Shown here: piece by piece, positions 49,350 through 56,778 of the stretch
Layout of the letters: every line of letters begins with the position of its first letter
How positions within the stretch are numbered: position 1 is the first letter of the stretch
Assembly (NCBI RefSeq): GCF_029428875.1
Contig: NZ_JAJSOO010000001.1
Coordinates: 2,294,001 to 2,358,000, forward strand
From: Streptomyces sp. JH34
GTDB lineage: Bacteria > Actinomycetota > Actinomycetes > Streptomycetales > Streptomycetaceae
Reading direction: 5' to 3'
Length of the DNA: 64,000 nucleotides
Notes under the pieces: generated by a model
The model's database searches: none
Seen by the model: only the letters and a program-made list of their open reading frames with translations
What the model was told of the DNA's origin: nothing
Position numbers and translations under genes: made by a program

Positions 49350-49502
49350 ATGAGCAAGTGCGCGAGGTGCGGTGAGACCGGGCTCGACAAAGGCATGACG
49401 CTGTGCGACCCCTGCTTGCGGGAGATCGGGACGGCCATGCAGGAGCTGGAGAACCAGGGCGTCGATCTCCTCGACCCCGATGACCCCGCCAACCCGTACT
49501 AG
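49350..49502 (+). CDS. Small zinc-ribbon protein (50 residues)
   Basis: This short frame encodes MSKCARCGETGLDKGMTLCD then PC, so four cysteines (4, 7, 19, 22) form a likely zinc knuckle. The acidic tail ends LLDPDDPANPY. GGGAG lies just upstream, and it directly precedes the EACC1 gene. A possible GTG start of that gene overlaps this stop by one base. It is probably part of the caspase operon; its role is unknown. Confidence 0.65.
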   Translation: MSKCARCGETGLDKGMTLCDPCLREIGTAMQELENQGVDLLDPDDPANPY

Positions 49503-49564
49503 TGGGCACGCACACGACGTGGCCGCGACGTGCGGACCGGACGGACCATCGGCTGGGAGGCCCT

Positions 49565-49942
49565 ATGACTGAAGCGATCTCGTCACAGCGGGCCGGGGAC
49601 TCCGACGCGCCCTTCGAAGTGGTCCTTTCGGTCTCCGAGCCGGCCGACGTCGGAGCCTTGTACCGCCGCCTCAGCCCCCTCGCGGGGCTGGAGGTCTCCC
49701 GCATGCGCTCCCGACCCGGCGAGGGGCAGCTCGGGGTCGTCGAGGTGCTGCAGTTGCTCGTGCCTTCGGCGGCGGTGCTCACGGTCGCGATCCGGACCCT
49801 TCCGGCGTTCATCAAGTCCCGGCGGTCGTCCGTGACGGTGACTCTGACACGTGGCAAGCGTTCGGTGACGGTGACCGTCGAGAACTCCGACGACCCGCAG
49901 ACAGTCCTCGAGATCGCATCCCACCTGCTCGGCGATGACTGA
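49565..49942 (+). CDS. Effector-associated constant component EACC1-like protein
   Basis: The 125-residue protein has the EACC1 pattern: LSPLAGLEVSRMRSRPGEGQLGVVEVLQ, a hydrophobic stretch (LLVPSAAVLTVAIRTLPAF) and SRRSSVTVTLTRGKRSVTVTVENSDDPQ. EACC1 is the invariant partner in actinobacterial conflict systems with caspase, TIR or protease effectors. ATG 49565 with GGGAGG in front is preferred over GTG 49502. It overlaps the caspase gene by 8 bp, so both are translated together. Confidence 0.8.
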   Translation: MTEAISSQRAGDSDAPFEVVLSVSEPADVGALYRRLSPLAGLEVSRMRSRPGEGQLGVVEVLQLLVPSAAVLTVAIRTLPAFIKSRRSSVTVTLTRGKRSVTVTVENSDDPQTVLEIASHLLGDD

Positions 49943-51512
49943 CCTGACCGGCCGGGACTACTCCCGTTCGCGGGCGGTCCTCATGGGCACCTGGGACTAC
50001 ACGGACTTCGAGTCGTCACCGGCGGTGGAACGTAGCTATCACCGGATGCGGGAGCTGCTCCTGGACCCGGTGTGCGGCTCGTGGCCCGAAAGCTCCGTCA
50101 AGGAGTTCGACAACCGCCCCACGCTCGGCACGACTCATGTCGAGCTCATCGAGGCGTTCGTCGCGGCCACGGACATCGCGTTCTTCTACTACGTCGGCCA
50201 CGGCATCTACGATCATCGCGAGCGGCTGTGCCTCACCGTGGGCGACACCAGGATCGCTTCCGCCTACACGAGCGCCACAGGGCTGTTGTTCGAGGACGTG
50301 CGGGACGCCTTCCGCGCCAGCCGTGCTGCCGTCAAGATCGCGGTGCTCGACTGCTGCAACGCGGGGCTCGCCGCCGAGGACTACGGCCGTCTCTCCCCGG
50401 ACCGGCTGCCCCCGGTGTCCGGCACCTACCTGCTGATGAGCAGCAGCGCGTACGAGAGCTCCTGGTACGAGAAGGAGGACGTCCACGACGCGCAGACGTA
50501 CTTCACCCGAGCCCTCGTGGACACCGTGCGGGAGGGTGTCCCCGGCGGGCCCTCCGGTCTCACCTTCGATCACATCTTCCCCGTGGTCGCCGACCAGCTC
50601 GTCGAGAACGGCAGGCCCGAGCCCGGCCGCCGTATCGAGGACAACGCCGCCGGCTGGGTGTTCGCCCGCAACAACGCACCCGAGGCGCCGCCCGAGCCCG
50701 GAGGCGATCCCGAAGCTCTCTACCGCTCGGCGTACCGCCTGGAGACCGAGGGGGGTGTCGAGCAGCTGCCCCTGATCACCTTGCGCTATCAGGCGGCCGC
50801 TGCGGCCGGACACGCGCCTTCGATGAACCGGCTGGGCCAGATCGCCGAGGGCCGGGTCCAGGCGAGGATGCAGGGCATCGAACCGGAGCCCGTCACCGGC
50901 GAGGCGCTCCAGGAGGCGACGCAGTGGTACACCAAAGCCTACGAGACCGGTGATCACGCGGCCCCGCTCCTCCTCGGCCAGCTCTACGAGGAGCAGTACG
51001 GCAACCAGAGGCAGGCACTGACCTGGTACGACCTCGCCGACCGCCGGGGCAACAGCGCGGCGAAGGAACGTCTGACCGGGCTGCAGCAGCGCATCCGTCT
51101 CGGGATCGGCCCGTCCCCGCGGCCGGAGGACGGGAGCGTCGAGGAACCGGGCGAAAGCACCGGTACAGGACTCACCTACGCCGGTCAGGCCACCGCACTA
51201 CTGCGTGGGCAGTGGCTTGCGGACTGGGGCGGCACGACGTCTGCACATCTGGCTCAGGCCGAGTGCCTCGATGTGCTCGCGGAAGCCTGCGGCGGGGACC
51301 ACGGCGAGTGGGGAACCCTGCCGCAGGCAGAACAGGCGGACGTCCTGAGCGACTTCACCGACTCGCTTCCCCGCAGGTCGGAGCTCGTGAAGGCGGCACG
51401 CCGCTACTACGAGTCAGCCGGCCCGGGCGAGCTCCGCGCCCACGCCGCCCGGCTCCGCCGCCGGGCGGCAGGGGGCCCCACCGAATCCCCGGACACGGGA
51501 GAGACGCCATGA
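49935..51512 (+). CDS. Caspase-family (CHF) peptidase with Sel1-like repeats
   Basis: The 525-residue protein has an N-terminal caspase-like domain. His89 in FFYYVGHGIYD and the DCCNAG motif at residues 139-144, where Cys141 is probably the nucleophile, form the dyad. Residues ~265-395 hold Sel1/TPR-like repeats (ATQWYTKAYETGDHAAPLLLGQLYEEQYG; ALTWYDLADRRGNSAAKERL). The last ~120 residues form a further helical domain. In conflict systems such caspases cleave host proteins once a sensor fires, causing abortive death. Adjacent EACC1 and overlaps support this role. Confidence 0.85.
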   Translation: MTDLTGRDYSRSRAVLMGTWDYTDFESSPAVERSYHRMRELLLDPVCGSWPESSVKEFDNRPTLGTTHVELIEAFVAATDIAFFYYVGHGIYDHRERLCLTVGDTRIASAYTSATGLLFEDVRDAFRASRAAVKIAVLDCCNAGLAAEDYGRLSPDRLPPVSGTYLLMSSSAYESSWYEKEDVHDAQTYFTRALVDTVREGVPGGPSGLTFDHIFPVVADQLVENGRPEPGRRIEDNAAGWVFARNNAPEAPPEPGGDPEALYRSAYRLETEGGVEQLPLITLRYQAAAAAGHAPSMNRLGQIAEGRVQARMQGIEPEPVTGEALQEATQWYTKAYETGDHAAPLLLGQLYEEQYGNQRQALTWYDLADRRGNSAAKERLTGLQQRIRLGIGPSPRPEDGSVEEPGESTGTGLTYAGQATALLRGQWLADWGGTTSAHLAQAECLDVLAEACGGDHGEWGTLPQAEQADVLSDFTDSLPRRSELVKAARRYYESAGPGELRAHAARLRRRAAGGPTESPDTGETP

Positions 51513-51796
51513 CGAACCCGCACGTCAGCACGGCACTCCGGCAGTCCCTCGACCGCCACCGTTTCTCGCTCCGCCCGCAGCCAGGAGTGCCCGTCGGAGA
51601 GGAGACCGTGCACGTCGTCCTCGACCACGGTGAGGAGACTTTCCATGCCGGCCGCGTGAGCCACGATCGAGGGTTGTGGTCGGCCTTCGCCGTCGTCCGC
51701 CCACAGGGCCTCTGGCGGGCTGACGAGATCGGCCGGTACGAGTCGTTCGAGGATGCCGTGCTCGCCGTCCTGATGAGTTTCACCTACGTGGAGTAG
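51509..51796 (+). CDS. Hypothetical protein in the caspase operon
   Basis: The 95-residue product (MTNPHVSTALRQSLDRHRFS, then VHVVLDHGEETFHAGRVSHDRGLWSAFAVVRPQGLWRADEIGRYESFEDAVLAV) is a small alpha/beta protein of no known family to me. The start overlaps the caspase stop (ATGA), so it is clearly cotranslated and probably a component of the same system. Confidence 0.7.
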   Translation: MTNPHVSTALRQSLDRHRFSLRPQPGVPVGEETVHVVLDHGEETFHAGRVSHDRGLWSAFAVVRPQGLWRADEIGRYESFEDAVLAVLMSFTYVE

Positions 51797-51806
51797 GAGG
51801 CCCGGA

Positions 51807-52250
51807 ATGCGCGTCGAACCCCGGTTCCGCGATCAGATCAGATGCCTCGTCCTCAAGGACCGCAGGGCGAAAGCGCTCGACGAGGCCCTCTCTCCCGAGG
51901 ACAGGGTCGCCTTCAACGGATTTCTGGTGTCGGTCGTCGCCGTGCTTCTCGCGCCCAGGCTGCGCGACCGGTGTGGCATCGAGGAACTCGCGGTCTTCAG
52001 CGACGAGGTGGCTACCGCGCACCGCGCCGAACGACGACCGGTCAACGAGTTCGTCGTGGAGGAGATCCTCCGCGAGGTGTACGGAGTGCCACGGCTCTTC
52101 CTGACGCTATCCGTACCGCCCAGAACCGTGTCGGCGGCGGGCGCGACCATCGTGCGGTACGTGAGCAACACGGACAGTTCCGTCGCAGCCGACATTGACC
52201 GCATCCTCGCCACCGCCGTGGACCTCCACCGACACCACGGCCCGCGTTGA
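51807..52250 (+). CDS. Hypothetical protein, last gene of the caspase operon
   Basis: The 147-residue protein (MRVEPRFRDQIRCLVLKDRR; FNGFLVSVVAVLLAPRLRDRCG; VNEFVVEEILREVYGVPRLFL) has mixed helices and one hydrophobic stretch that may be a buried helix rather than a membrane segment. AGGAGG lies 6 nt before the ATG, which follows the previous gene by 10 nt. Function unknown. Confidence 0.7.
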   Translation: MRVEPRFRDQIRCLVLKDRRAKALDEALSPEDRVAFNGFLVSVVAVLLAPRLRDRCGIEELAVFSDEVATAHRAERRPVNEFVVEEILREVYGVPRLFLTLSVPPRTVSAAGATIVRYVSNTDSSVAADIDRILATAVDLHRHHGPR

Positions 52251-52386
52251 GGCCACGGTCGGAGTCAAAGGTGATGCCGTGGGAAAGCCCGTCAGCAAAG
52301 TGCAGCGCATCTCTGGGCGGCGCGTTCCAGCCGCCGGCGGTCTTCCGCTGCGGGGACAGTGCTCCCTCCTACCGTCCCGCACGTTT

Positions 52387-53028
52387 TCAGGCGTCGACGA
52401 ACTCCCGGTAGAGGAAGCGCTGGAATGGCTGCGCTCCGGTGAAGGCGAGCTGTTTGCCGAGCGTGCGCGCACCGAACCAGAGCCCGCTGACCATCGGCAC
52501 CCCCGTGGCGACCTCACCCACCGAGGCCACTGTGCCGACCAGCTCGCGTTCCATCTCGGACAACTCCACCCGGCGCAGCCCGAGGCGTTCCAGGAGCTGG
52601 CGCTTGACGCCCTCGATGTCCCGGGCGAGGCGGACGTAGTCCTCGTCGGTGACGCAGCGCTCGACAGCCACCCGCAGGTCGGCGGCACGGTCGCGGTACT
52701 GCCGGATGCGTGTGGCCACCAGCGTGATCCAGTCCTGGTCGCTGCGTCTGCCGACCTCGTTCGGCGTCCACAGTCGGCCGCCGAGCAGCGGCAGTTCGAG
52801 CTGGAGCAGTTGGAACCGGTGGCTGTCGTCCTCGCCGGCGGCCTGGCTGAGTGTGGCGTGGATGCCACGCACCGACTGGATCAGGTCGAGGACCCGTCCC
52901 TCGTCCGCGCCCTGACGGGTCATGTCGAAGGTCAGGGAGAAATCCCGGCGCATCGGGTGCGACTGGTAGGAGACGGCCGCCGCTTCTGCCCTGGCCCGGT
53001 ATTTCATGCCGCGGGCAAGGGTGGCCAT
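52387..53028 (-). CDS. Hypothetical helical protein
   Basis: The 213-residue protein converges on the caspase operon. It is rich in charged helices (WITLVATRIRQYRDRAADLRVAVERC; LARDIEGVKRQLLERLGL) with a glycine/hydrophobic stretch near the end (GTVASVGEVATGVPMVSGLWFG) that could be a weak membrane hairpin. I do not recognise it. The ATG at 53028 lacks a good SD; later Met codons are possible. The 136-nt gap to the left holds no clear terminator. Confidence 0.6.
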   Translation of the reverse strand: MATLARGMKYRARAEAAAVSYQSHPMRRDFSLTFDMTRQGADEGRVLDLIQSVRGIHATLSQAAGEDDSHRFQLLQLELPLLGGRLWTPNEVGRRSDQDWITLVATRIRQYRDRAADLRVAVERCVTDEDYVRLARDIEGVKRQLLERLGLRRVELSEMERELVGTVASVGEVATGVPMVSGLWFGARTLGKQLAFTGAQPFQRFLYREFVDA

Positions 53029-53090
53029 GAGGTATTTGCCCTGGGTGGGGGCGGCGGCCCCGGCTCGCCTCTGATTACCGCGTCAACAGC

Positions 53091-54122
53091 TCAGGGCGTA
53101 CGCATCAGGTTGCGCAGACTGGCGACGAGGGCGGGCACATCGCGTTCCACCTGCTCCGGGGCCGCCGCCGGGTCGGACGATTCCGGCTTCTGGAGCACGG
53201 TGCGGCATGGGCGGCAGAGGCCGTCCGGGAGCGCTTCGGCCGGGCCGGGGCGGCCGCAGTCGGCGCATTCGACGAGGAGGCCGCGCGCGGGAGTGGTGCC
53301 GAGCGAGCCGGGCGCCGGGGAGGGCTCTCCGGGCAGGTGGGGCGGCATCTTGTCGGTGAGGCGGCGGCGCATCAGGCCCACGGGGGATCCGATCGGCTCG
53401 GGAAGCCCTGCGAGCAGTGCGGAGGTGAGGTACTCGGGGCTGACACCGCGTGCGAACCATGCGGCGGCCAGCGGCTCCAGAGCGGCACAATCGGCGGCGG
53501 AGAGCGCCAGGCGGGGTTCGCGGCGCCCGAGTTCGGCGAGGGCGCGGTACGCGGGGGACGGTGCCGTCGAAGCCGGTTGGGCGTCCGCGCCCGGATCGGC
53601 CTCCGGGGGCGTGGGCGGGGTCGGGGCGGGTCGCGCCGTGGTGTTGGCCTCCGCAGTGCGCTGCTGGGGTACGGCCGCCGACTCGGCGGAGGGTGCGGTT
53701 GCCTGCTCAGGAGCGGCGGTCGCTTCGGCTGCCAGCCTGGCGGCCCACCACTCGTTGTCGTGGGCGGTGCGGGACCAGTAGGTGAGCGTCACCCACCGGC
53801 ACTGGCCGTCCCCTTCGACCCGGCAGCGCACGCGGCGCAGATGTCCGGCGACGGCGAGGGCGCGCAGGGCTGTGCCGATGGCCATCTGGCCGTACAGCGG
53901 AAGGTCCTTGGCCAGCGACTTGATGTCCATGGCGGCGCCGTCGGGGAGGTGGTCGACATACGCGGCGACGTAGCGCTCCCGCTCGGGAAGGAGCGCGAAC
54001 GCGCCGGTGCGGGCGGGGCCTTGGGCCGGGACGGTCTGCTTGCCGTAGCCAGTGTGGGCCTTGCGGTACGGGCGCGAGGCTGCGGGGGCGGGCGGGGCGG
54101 AGCTAAGGTGCTGGGTAGCCAC
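53091..54122 (-). CDS. Winged-helix (MarR-like) DNA-binding protein with C-terminal zinc ribbon
   Basis: The 343-residue protein starts at GTG 54122 (AAGGA 7 nt upstream). Residues ~45-120 form a winged helix (ALLPERERYVAAYVDHLP; SLAKDLPLYGQMAIGTALRALAVAGHLRRVRC). A Pro/Ala-rich linker follows, then a helical part and a zinc ribbon (CADCGRPGPAEALPDGLCRPC). This type is common and multi-copy in Streptomyces, often near plasmid-like or accessory DNA. Targets are unknown. Confidence 0.75.
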   Translation of the reverse strand: MATQHLSSAPPAPAASRPYRKAHTGYGKQTVPAQGPARTGAFALLPERERYVAAYVDHLPDGAAMDIKSLAKDLPLYGQMAIGTALRALAVAGHLRRVRCRVEGDGQCRWVTLTYWSRTAHDNEWWAARLAAEATAAPEQATAPSAESAAVPQQRTAEANTTARPAPTPPTPPEADPGADAQPASTAPSPAYRALAELGRREPRLALSAADCAALEPLAAAWFARGVSPEYLTSALLAGLPEPIGSPVGLMRRRLTDKMPPHLPGEPSPAPGSLGTTPARGLLVECADCGRPGPAEALPDGLCRPCRTVLQKPESSDPAAAPEQVERDVPALVASLRNLMRTP

Positions 54123-54543
54123 GAGATCGTCCTTTTTGGGTGTTCGATCTTGGGTCAGACCCCGGCCGGTGCGGCTAACACCGTGTCGGGGTCGTCTCGT
54201 TGTGGGCACCGTAAGCAGCGACGACTCTCCGCTGCAACTCGATCACGAATAGTCATACTTGCTGGCCGTGACGTGGTTGGGAGGGAGGGGAGGTTTCCCC
54301 AAAAGCCTTTACCTACCTCCCGGATGAACAACACCGCTCGAATCCCGGAGCCCGAAGCCCGACCCTCGGATCCCGAAGCTCAAGCGTCGGTCCGGGGGCC
54401 CTCCCCGGACGCCCGAACGAGTGAGTGGGGCTCCACGGCGCTCGACCCCCGGGGTTCGAGACCCGAGCGCCGGGACGGCGACCGCACCACTACGGCGCGG
54501 CCGGGGACGTCCGACCGTGCCCGTCCGGGCCCTCAGTCGCGAC
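54123..54543. other. 421-nt gene-free spacer
   Basis: The gap should hold the promoter of the winged-helix gene and the 3' end of the EcsC-like transcript. I see GC hairpins at 54158-54193 (gaccccg/cggggtc), 54391-54409 (tccgggg/ccccgga) and an imperfect one at 54441-54460; the last two may terminate the EcsC-like gene. The stretch 54341-54380 is a run of near-repeats of cccgaagc. No coding signal was found. Confidence 0.5.
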
Positions 54544-55398
54544 CTACCGACCCCTCACGACACGCCACTCACGGCCCGGCTGCGGAATCTTCGTCTCGTC
54601 AGCCACCGGGGAGTCCTCGTCCTGAACGACCTCGCCCGGGATGACCTGGCCGACCGGCTGGGCGAGCTCCAGGCCGGAGAGGTGCGTCTTGAGCCTTTTG
54701 GCCATGGGGCGGAAGGTCGCATAGGTGAGCCCGCCGGACACGGCGGCCCCGACAAGAGGGATCGCCTTCGAGACGGACGTGGCGAAGGTCTGCTTCGTCA
54801 TCTTGACGCCGAGGTACCCGGCGACCTTCTTCACGATGGGGTAGACGACACCCTTGGTCAGCGCTTGCTGGGGCAGCTTCTTGGCGACCTGCTTGGACAT
54901 CGCCTCCGCCACCTTCCCCACGGCGACGTTCGCGGACTGGGTCCCGAACATCACGCCGAAGAACAGCGTGAGCACGCCCTTGGTCGCGTCATCGACATCG
55001 TCGTTGTCGGCGGAGAAGAGATCGGGCCAGCTGTAGAGATAGGCGAGCTTCTGCGAGATGCGCAGCATGTGGCCGACGTACTGGGCCAGATCGGCCGGCA
55101 CCGTGGCGGGCATGGCGATGAATCCAGGAATACCGGCAGCCGCGGAGAGCGCGCTCACCTTGGCGGTCTCATAGCGAATGGCCTCGTTGGCCACCCTGTC
55201 CAGGACGCCAAGCGGGATACCCGCCGCCGCGGGAGTCTCTTCCATCGCCCTGCGCACATCGTCTTCCGAGCAATGACGGGCCAGCGCCGTCCGGAGGTAC
55301 GCCGCCCTGTCGATGCGCACACCCGGAAGCCTGGCCGCGCCCACCAGAAGAGCGGAGAAGCGCGACTCCGAGTTCTCGCTCACTTCGTTCGTGACCAT
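54544..55398 (-). CDS. EcsC-like protein
   Basis: The 284-residue product contains the EcsC family pattern (PATVPADLAQYVGHMLRISQKLAYLY; KGVLTLFFGVMFGTQSANVAVGKVA; YPIVKKVAGYLGVKMTKQTFATSVSKAIPLVGAAVSGGLTYATF), with a glycine-rich membrane-active stretch at the end. EcsC proteins accompany ABC transporters in Firmicutes; function here is unknown. An ATG at 55431 eleven codons upstream is equally possible. Confidence 0.7.
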   Translation of the reverse strand: MVTNEVSENSESRFSALLVGAARLPGVRIDRAAYLRTALARHCSEDDVRRAMEETPAAAGIPLGVLDRVANEAIRYETAKVSALSAAAGIPGFIAMPATVPADLAQYVGHMLRISQKLAYLYSWPDLFSADNDDVDDATKGVLTLFFGVMFGTQSANVAVGKVAEAMSKQVAKKLPQQALTKGVVYPIVKKVAGYLGVKMTKQTFATSVSKAIPLVGAAVSGGLTYATFRPMAKRLKTHLSGLELAQPVGQVIPGEVVQDEDSPVADETKIPQPGREWRVVRGR

Positions 55399-55551
55399 GC
55401 CGGGAACGTACAGCAGACGGGTGACCGGCATCCCCCGAATCGGTCAACGTGATCGCGGATCGGGACTACGGGAGTCGGCGATGACGGACGCGGAAGGACC
55501 GTGCGCCGCCGTCGCCCCACGAGGACGAACTCCGGCTCGCACCAGCCGGTC

Positions 55552-55580
55552 TGTGCGTACGCAGTGTCAGCGTACGCACA
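55552..55580. promoter_or_regulatory. Palindromic operator, right copy (GCGTACGC-N7-GCGTACGC)
   Basis: TGTGCGTACGC (55552-55562) and GCGTACGCACA (55570-55580) are perfect 11-bp arms with the spacer AGTGTCA. It lies 90 nt upstream of the XRE gene start. The core and 7-bp spacing equal those of the copy at 44,042. Autoregulation by the XRE protein is the simplest reading. Confidence 0.75.
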
Positions 55581-55669
55581 CAGGGAGTGGACAGTACGCG
55601 GCGCCCGGCCCGACGATGAAGCCGATCAGGAGCGGTACGACGGGGCGGTGCGCGCGAAAGGTGGCCACG

Positions 55670-56548
55670 GTGGCCTACGAGAACACGGACGACAGCTTTG
55701 CGGGACCGGCTGCGGGTGGAACAGGCGCTGGAGCCGGCACCGAGCCCGGCATGTCGGACAGCCTGCGCACGTTCGGCGCGTTCGTCCAGGCCCTACGGGA
55801 ACACGCGGGCCTCTCCCGTGAGGAGTTCGGCGACCACGTCCGCTTCTCCAAGCACACGGTCGCCTCGATCGAGCAGGGCCGCCGGATGCCGGACCGCGAC
55901 TTCGTGGAACGGGCGGAGGCGGCGCTGGGCAACACGGGGGCGCTACGGAAGGCGGCACCGCACCTGTCTCGGCAGGCGGGGCTGGCGAGTTGGTTCCGCC
56001 AGTGGGCGCGGCTGGAGACCCAGGCAGTGACCTTGTGGACGTACGAGTGCCGGGTGGTCCCCGGACTGCTCCAGACCGAGCGCTACGCGCGATCCGTGAC
56101 AGTGAGCGTGCCGCCCGTGAAGGACGAGGAACAGGTGGCCAAGCAGGTGATGGCACGGCTCGAGCGCCAACACCTGCTTGATCGAAGGCCGCCGGCTGCG
56201 TTCAGCTTCATCATCGAACAGGCCGTCATCGAGCGTGGCACGGGAGGAATCGACGTGACGCGGGAGTTGCTCGACAGCCTGGTGGAGCGGTCGTCGCAGT
56301 TCAACGTCGAGTTGCAGATCATGCCGCGACACCAACCGGATCACGCGGGGTTCGACGGCCCGTTGATGCTGCTTGAGTCACAGGACAACAAGTGGTTCGG
56401 CTACGCAGAAGGGCAGCGTGGCGGCATGCTGATTTCGGACCCGAAGGAGGTCAGCATCATGCTCCAGCGGTATGCGAAACTGCGCTCACAGGCTCTCACC
56501 TCCGAGGACTCCAGGAGCCTGCTGAAGAAACTGCGAGGAGCGCTATGA
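55670..56548 (+). CDS. XRE-family regulator with DUF5753 sensor domain
   Basis: The 292-residue protein has a helix-turn-helix (FVQALREHAGLSREEFGDHV, RFSKHTVASIEQGRRMPDRD) followed by the DUF5753 region (YECRVVPGLLQTERYARSV; FIIEQAVIERGTGG; LQIMPRHQPDHAGFDGPLMLL). It is the WhiJ/AbaA-orfA-like regulator that works with DUF397 and ATP-binding partners in Streptomyces development. GTG 55670 has AAAGG 8 nt upstream. The stop overlaps DUF397 (ATGA). Confidence 0.92.
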   Translation: MAYENTDDSFAGPAAGGTGAGAGTEPGMSDSLRTFGAFVQALREHAGLSREEFGDHVRFSKHTVASIEQGRRMPDRDFVERAEAALGNTGALRKAAPHLSRQAGLASWFRQWARLETQAVTLWTYECRVVPGLLQTERYARSVTVSVPPVKDEEQVAKQVMARLERQHLLDRRPPAAFSFIIEQAVIERGTGGIDVTRELLDSLVERSSQFNVELQIMPRHQPDHAGFDGPLMLLESQDNKWFGYAEGQRGGMLISDPKEVSIMLQRYAKLRSQALTSEDSRSLLKKLRGAL

Positions 56549-56733
56549 GCAGCATCGACGAACAGGCCTGGTTCAAGAGCAGCTACAGCGGTTCGGACGG
56601 TGACGCCTGCATCGAGGTGGCGAAGGGCGTACAGGCGATCCACGTCCGCGACTCCAAGGACCAACTGAGCCCCGAACTCGCCCTCTCCCTCAGGGCATGG
56701 AGCAGCTTCGTCAGCTACGCCGCCCAGGGCTGA
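56545..56733 (+). CDS. DUF397 protein
   Basis: The 62-residue product (AWFKSSYSGSDGDACIEVAK, HVRDSKDQLSPELALSLRAW) is a textbook DUF397 domain, the small acidic partner of XRE/DUF5753 regulators. It overlaps the regulator by 4 bp, with GAGGAG upstream. Confidence 0.95.
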   Translation: MSSIDEQAWFKSSYSGSDGDACIEVAKGVQAIHVRDSKDQLSPELALSLRAWSSFVSYAAQG

Positions 56734-56740
56734 CCTTCAC

Positions 56741-56770
56741 GTCCCGCGCCGGACCCGTCCGGCGCGGGAC
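56741..56770. terminator. Bidirectional terminator between DUF397 and the methyltransferase
   Basis: gtcccgcgccgga (56741-56753) and tccggcgcgggac (56758-56770) form a perfect 13-bp stem with loop cccg. It sits between two converging genes, 7 nt after DUF397 and 8 nt after the methyltransferase stop. Confidence 0.85.
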
Positions 56771-56778
56771 GCTGTCGT

